A model generated the notes under the pieces. The model had not been told where the DNA came from. It was given only the letters and a program-made list of their open reading frames with translations, and did not search any database. The position numbers and the translations under genes are program-made. Of a stretch of 10,162 nucleotides of DNA, positions 6,767-10,162 are shown one piece after another (position 1 is the first letter of the stretch; every line of letters starts with the position of its first letter). The stretch covers positions 1 to 10,162 of the forward strand of contig DQAM01000026.1 of assembly GCA_003523545.1 (NCBI GenBank). The letters run 5' to 3'. This DNA comes from Dysgonomonas sp. Lineage in GTDB: Bacteria > Bacteroidota > Bacteroidia > Bacteroidales > Dysgonomonadaceae.

Positions 6767-7813
6767 ATGGAGAGTATTATTCCTGCTGTTGACAGACAAT
6801 TATTGAAAGCTGAACTTACTAAGGATAAATTCCTGCGTAAGAGCAATAAAGCTAACAATGAAATTTATATTGTCACGCATCATAATTCCCCGAATGTGAT
6901 GCTTGAGATAGGCAGGCTGCGTGAGATAGCTTTCCGTTATTACGGCGGTGGAACCGGGAAATCGGTCGACATCGACGAATATGATAAAATGGATAATCCT
7001 TACAAACAGCTGATTGTATGGAGTCCGGAAGAAGAGGAGATATTGGGCGGATACCGTTTTATCTGCGGTCCTGATATTGTATTCGATAAAAATGGCGAGC
7101 CGGAATTAGCCACTTCTCATTTGTTTCATTTTTCTCCTAAATTCATTGAAGAATATCTTCCGTATACCATAGAACTGGGACGCTCTTTTGTTTCTCTGGA
7201 GTATCAGAGCACCCGTGCGGGTTCTAAAAAAGGCATTTTTGTCCTGGATAATTTGTGGGACGGATTAGGAGCTTTATCCGTTGCTGAACCGTCTATGAAG
7301 TATTTTTTCGGTAAAGTCACGATGTATGATACGTATGATACCGGGGCGCGCGATATGATTTTATACTTCATGAACAAGCATTTTCCCGATCCTGACCGAC
7401 TGGTGTATCCTAAACGGAGTGTGGTTATAAGTACAGATACCCGTAAACTAGACAGATTGTTTACGGAAAACGAATTCAAGAGCGACTACAAAATCTTAAA
7501 CACAACTATCCGAAGAAAAGGAACTAATATTCCTCCGCTTGTCAATGCATATATGGGGCTGTCCCCCCGAATGAAGGTTTTCGGTACTGCCGTAAACGAT
7601 GATTTCGGTAATGTGGAGGAAACGGGCATATTGATAGACCGGGACGAGATTCTGGAAGAAAAACGCAAACGCCACATCGAGTCTTACATTTTAGATAAAC
7701 CATCCAAACGTTTCCTGAGAAGGCTCCGCCAGACTATTAACTGGAACTGGACATGGACAAGGCCGCCCAAAACTGCTAAAAAATCATGGTATATACGTAA
7801 GAAAAGGCGGTAA
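6767..7813 (+). CDS. glsB: GNAT-family N-acyltransferase (GlsB/OlsB-type, hemolysin-like acetyltransferase fold)
   Basis: A 348-residue protein of the OlsB-like acyl-ACP-dependent N-acyltransferase family (Acetyltransf_5 type). Supporting blocks are RLREIAFR at 50-57, GGYRFI at 94-99, ELGRSFV at 136-142, and PPLVNAYMGLSPRMKVFGT at 256-274 followed by AVNDDFGNVE. In Bacteroides the homologue transfers a 3-hydroxy fatty acyl group to glycine, making the mono-acyl lipid that GlsA then O-acylates. The amino-acid acceptor cannot be read from sequence: ornithine or serine-glycine are alternatives. The C-terminal tail from about 311 is strongly basic and Trp-rich (NWNWTWTRPP at 325-334, ending RKKRR), probably a membrane-binding extension beyond the catalytic core. 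The gene follows glsA by 24 bp and is the last on this strand before a convergent gene. Confidence 0.85.
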   Translation: MESIIPAVDRQLLKAELTKDKFLRKSNKANNEIYIVTHHNSPNVMLEIGRLREIAFRYYGGGTGKSVDIDEYDKMDNPYKQLIVWSPEEEEILGGYRFICGPDIVFDKNGEPELATSHLFHFSPKFIEEYLPYTIELGRSFVSLEYQSTRAGSKKGIFVLDNLWDGLGALSVAEPSMKYFFGKVTMYDTYDTGARDMILYFMNKHFPDPDRLVYPKRSVVISTDTRKLDRLFTENEFKSDYKILNTTIRRKGTNIPPLVNAYMGLSPRMKVFGTAVNDDFGNVEETGILIDRDEILEEKRKRHIESYILDKPSKRFLRRLRQTINWNWTWTRPPKTAKKSWYIRKKRR

Positions 7814-7834
7814 GAAGATTTATTCGTCTTTTTT
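7812..7834. terminator. Weak candidate terminator hairpin between convergent genes
   Basis: AAGAAGA (7812-7818) can pair with TCGTCTT (7824-7830) with one mismatch around a 5-nt loop, and the plus strand continues into a T-run to 7834. The hairpin is short and GC-poor, so strength is doubtful, but it sits exactly between the convergent stop codons of glsB and the methyltransferase gene. Confidence 0.25.
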
Positions 7835-9008
7835 AGGATTCTGTGTTCTTTTCCTGTTTTTTCTCATATTTTTTTCCTGCGAACAATTCATATTTCCGGA
7901 ATTCGCATTCCAGAGAACCATTCATCAGCGGGATGCGCAACGAATGCCTGAGTCCCAGTTTGTTGAAGCATTCTTTTTTATAACTCAGTATCCATGCTTC
8001 ATATCCCGGGAATACGTGCTTTAGGCGTTCTCCGATCATTTCATAGAGACCGGATAGATCGTCAGGTTTAATCCGTTCTCCGTAAGGGGGATTTGTAATC
8101 AATATGCCTCTATCTGATGGTGCTTTTTTGTAATCCTGAAAAGAAATAGTCTTCAAGTCCACATATTTTGCGACACCGGCATTTTTTATGTTCTCGGAAG
8201 CAATTGCAATTGCTTTAGGCGATATGTCCGACCCATAAATACGATGTTTGAATTCGCGTTCGCCGCTATCATCATTGTATATCATATCAAATAATTCGGA
8301 ATCGAAATCAATCCACTTCTCGAAAGCAAAACTTGTCCGGTAAATTCCCGGAGGTATATTCATGGCTATCATGGCTGCTTCGATCAATAGGGTGCCCGAA
8401 CCACACATCGGGTCGACAAAATCGGAATTGCCGCGCCATCCTGTTTTAAGAATCATGCCGGCTGCAAGTACTTCGTTGAGAGGAGCTTCCGTCTGCGAGT
8501 TGCGGTAGCCTCTTTTATGCAGAGATTCGCCGGAGCTGTCCAGCGACAATGTACATTGATTTTCGGCAATATGTATATTGATCAGAAGGTCGGGATTTGA
8601 AACGCTTACCGACGGGCGCTTGCCTGTCTTTTGCGTGAAATAATCGACAATGGCGTCTTTTACGCGGTAGGCCACAAATTTGGAATGAGTAAAGACAGAC
8701 GAAAATACAACTGAATCTACCGAAAAAGTATTTTTCTCGGTAAGGTATTTTTGCCAGTCCATCTTTTTAATTTCAGCATATACCTCATCTGCATTTTTCG
8801 CCTTGAAATTGTGTATGGGTTTTAATATACGAAGAGCGGTGCGGCAATGTATATTTGCTTTGTACAGGAGCGCTTTATCTCCTGTGAAAGAGACCATCCG
8901 GCGTCCCAACTGGATGTTATTAGCCCCGAGAGAAGTTAATTCCTCAGCCAGAACATCTTCCAATCCGGCCATCGTTTTAGCAATCATCTCAAATGTATTC
9001 CTGCTCAT
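7833..9008 (-). CDS. THUMP-domain class I SAM-dependent RNA N2-guanine methyltransferase (RlmL-type, single domain set)
   Basis: A 391-residue protein with an N-terminal ferredoxin-like/THUMP RNA-binding part (about 1-157; MAGLEDVLAEEL at 13-24) and a C-terminal Rossmann methyltransferase. HKRGYR at 164-169 links the domains. DPMCGSGTLLIEAA at 199-212 is the SAM loop, YGSDIS at 258-263 the acidic motif, and NPPYG at 306-310 the catalytic motif for exocyclic-amine methylation. E. coli RlmL (m2G2445 of 23S rRNA) is a longer fusion with the RlmK domain; this protein has only the RlmL half, like B. subtilis YpsC. A tRNA target as in Trm14-like relatives cannot be excluded, so no symbol is given. 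It ends in a charged tail (GKKYEKKQEKNTES). It starts 8 bp after the upstream glycoside-hydrolase gene, so the two are likely co-transcribed. Confidence 0.9.
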   Translation of the reverse strand: MSRNTFEMIAKTMAGLEDVLAEELTSLGANNIQLGRRMVSFTGDKALLYKANIHCRTALRILKPIHNFKAKNADEVYAEIKKMDWQKYLTEKNTFSVDSVVFSSVFTHSKFVAYRVKDAIVDYFTQKTGKRPSVSVSNPDLLINIHIAENQCTLSLDSSGESLHKRGYRNSQTEAPLNEVLAAGMILKTGWRGNSDFVDPMCGSGTLLIEAAMIAMNIPPGIYRTSFAFEKWIDFDSELFDMIYNDDSGEREFKHRIYGSDISPKAIAIASENIKNAGVAKYVDLKTISFQDYKKAPSDRGILITNPPYGERIKPDDLSGLYEMIGERLKHVFPGYEAWILSYKKECFNKLGLRHSLRIPLMNGSLECEFRKYELFAGKKYEKKQEKNTES

Positions 9009-9016
9009 CTGATATA

Positions 9017-10162
9017 TTAAAGTTTAATTTTTTTTGATTTCCCTTTCGATTCATTATGAAAGGCATCTACTGCCGTAATCACATATTTGTATTTTTTTGT
9101 ACCCCCTTCGTAAGGCAGCACATAATAGGGATTGCGGGTAGTACCCACGATATTCTGTGCATCATCCAGATTTTCTTTTTGTCCGTCTGCAAAACGATAA
9201 ATAACAAAGTAAACAGGACTTTCGGGACTGCCTTTCTTACCGTCGGCTTTCCATTCCAATACGTGTTCGTTTGCAGTGTATATTTCCTTTATATCTTTCA
9301 CTTTCTTAGGCTTACCCCGGTGCATGTGGCTGTAAGGCGGTATCAAAGCCGGATACCTGTGGTAGTCCGATTTAAGGCGGTCTGCTATCCCCTTATAGTT
9401 TTCAGCGATGTTATATCCCGACCACATACAGCTGCCGTGTATATTCGGCTGATTTCTCTGCTGATTCATTTTATCTTCCAGCTGATTCTTTCCCGAAGCA
9501 GAAACGGCATCCATTGTACGTGTAACATCCTGGCCGATATACAGGGGTTGTTCGTAATTATTTTCTGCCCACCATTTAACTAAAGTTGTATAATCGGCAG
9601 CTTTATGCCCTATTTCCCAATATACCTGCGGCATGTTATAGTCTATCCAGCCGTTCTTCACCCATAATTTAATATCAGCATATAAATCATCGTAATTCTG
9701 AAGGCCATTGGTATCACTACCCGTGCCATTTGGGGTGCTTCTTTTATTGCGGTAGATGCCGAAAGGGCTTATTCCGAAACGTACCCAGGGTTTTGTTAAG
9801 ACTATGGTTTGTTTTATTTCCTGTATCAGGGTATTTACGTTATTTCTTCTCCAGTCTAATCTTTGGGAAGGCGAAAATCCTTGTTCACTGCCATACTTTG
9901 CAAAGCTTTGATTGTCCGGAAAATCTTTTCCTGCAATGGGATAAGGGTAAAAATAATCGTCCATGTGGACAGCATCCACATCATAACGGCTGACGATATC
10001 TTTCACCACCTTACAAATATACAGCCTGTTTTCCGGTAATCCGGGATCAAAAAATATTTGAGTCCCGTATTTTACGAATCTATGCGGCTCTTTGTAATAA
10101 AGATGGTCTTTTATCAATGTCTGGTTTTCCGATAGTTTTACGCGGTAAGGATTCAGCCAGGC
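9017..10162 (-). CDS. GHL10 family glycoside hydrolase with C-terminal Fn3-like domain (5' end outside window)
   Basis: The frame is open to the right edge, so 381 C-terminal residues are visible and the start is missing. Blocks typical of GHL10 (DUF187/YngK-like) are present: AWLNPYRV right at the edge, VDAVHMDDYFYPYP (Asp pair coded near 9956-9961), LDWRRNNVNTLIQE, RFGISPFGIYRN, and the YADIKLWVKNGWIDYNMPQV segment followed by YWE. The core is a TIM barrel. From about 9300 to the stop, roughly 95 residues look like a fibronectin-III-type module (VLEWKADG, YFVIYRF, YKYVITAVD). E. coli DigH (YddW), a lipoprotein of this family, cuts denuded peptidoglycan glycans, so a cell-wall role is plausible here; that is by family, not shown. 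The missing N-terminus should carry the export signal. It is followed after 8 bp by the methyltransferase gene. Confidence 0.88.
   Translation of the reverse strand, partial: AWLNPYRVKLSENQTLIKDHLYYKEPHRFVKYGTQIFFDPGLPENRLYICKVVKDIVSRYDVDAVHMDDYFYPYPIAGKDFPDNQSFAKYGSEQGFSPSQRLDWRRNNVNTLIQEIKQTIVLTKPWVRFGISPFGIYRNKRSTPNGTGSDTNGLQNYDDLYADIKLWVKNGWIDYNMPQVYWEIGHKAADYTTLVKWWAENNYEQPLYIGQDVTRTMDAVSASGKNQLEDKMNQQRNQPNIHGSCMWSGYNIAENYKGIADRLKSDYHRYPALIPPYSHMHRGKPKKVKDIKEIYTANEHVLEWKADGKKGSPESPVYFVIYRFADGQKENLDDAQNIVGTTRNPYYVLPYEGGTKKYKYVITAVDAFHNESKGKSKKIKL

Noticed and set aside
9056..9583. A 175-codon plus-strand open frame with hydrophobic stretches
   Set aside because: It is antisense to the GHL10 gene, whose own translation carries clear family blocks. 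The hydrophobicity comes from reverse-complement codons.
10115..10117. TTG as the start codon of the GHL10 gene
   Set aside because: The frame stays open upstream to the window edge and encodes AWLNPYRV, a conserved family block, so the true start is outside the window.

Overview
The window comes from a Bacteroidota genome, most likely order Bacteroidales. The supporting signs are the division/cell-wall order mraZ-rsmH-ftsL-ftsI-murE with a very small FtsL and a PASTA-tailed FtsI, a neighbouring glycine-lipid acyltransferase pair, a GHL10 glycoside hydrolase with a C-terminal Fn3-like module, moderate-to-low GC with AT-rich intergenic DNA, weak Shine-Dalgarno sequences, and TAnnTTTG-like promoter boxes. 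A genus cannot be fixed from the sequence. All calls rest on reading motifs; no database search was run.

Minus strand, 5563 down to 1: the start of the dcw (division and cell wall) cluster. mraZ (transcriptional regulator), rsmH (16S rRNA m4C1402 methyltransferase), ftsL (divisome scaffold), ftsI (septal transpeptidase) and murE (meso-DAP-adding ligase) are packed with gaps or overlaps of only a few bases, so they should form one operon. The next co-directional gene, only 14 bp after murE and running off the left edge, is not mraY. It encodes an exported protein that may belong to a thioredoxin-like family.

Intergenic 5564-5911: the only stretch over 300 bp without a gene, and it serves two divergent units. 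On the mraZ side are three contiguous 10-bp repeats of AAAGTG[G/T] type, a good candidate MraZ operator, followed by a -7-like promoter box. On the other side is a similar -7-like box facing the acyltransferase genes. An AT-rich dyad and two DnaA-box-like 9-mers also lie here.

Plus strand, 5912-7813: a two-gene unit, a PlsC-like O-acyltransferase (glsA-like) followed by a GNAT-fold N-acyltransferase (glsB-like). Together they are expected to build N-acyl-3-acyloxy-acyl amino-acid lipids (glycine lipids in Bacteroides), so envelope lipid synthesis starts back to back with envelope division genes.

Minus strand, 10162 down to 7833: a GHL10 family glycoside hydrolase (5' end outside the window; related to the peptidoglycan glycan hydrolase DigH/YddW), then, 8 bp on, a THUMP-domain RNA methyltransferase of the RlmL type. 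This pair converges on the acyltransferase genes with only 19 bp between stop codons.

Overall this is conserved housekeeping DNA. I see no defence system, mobile element, CRISPR array, tRNA or rRNA. The points most worth a second look are the operator architecture at mraZ, the non-mraY gene after murE, and the Trp/Arg-rich tail of the N-acyltransferase.
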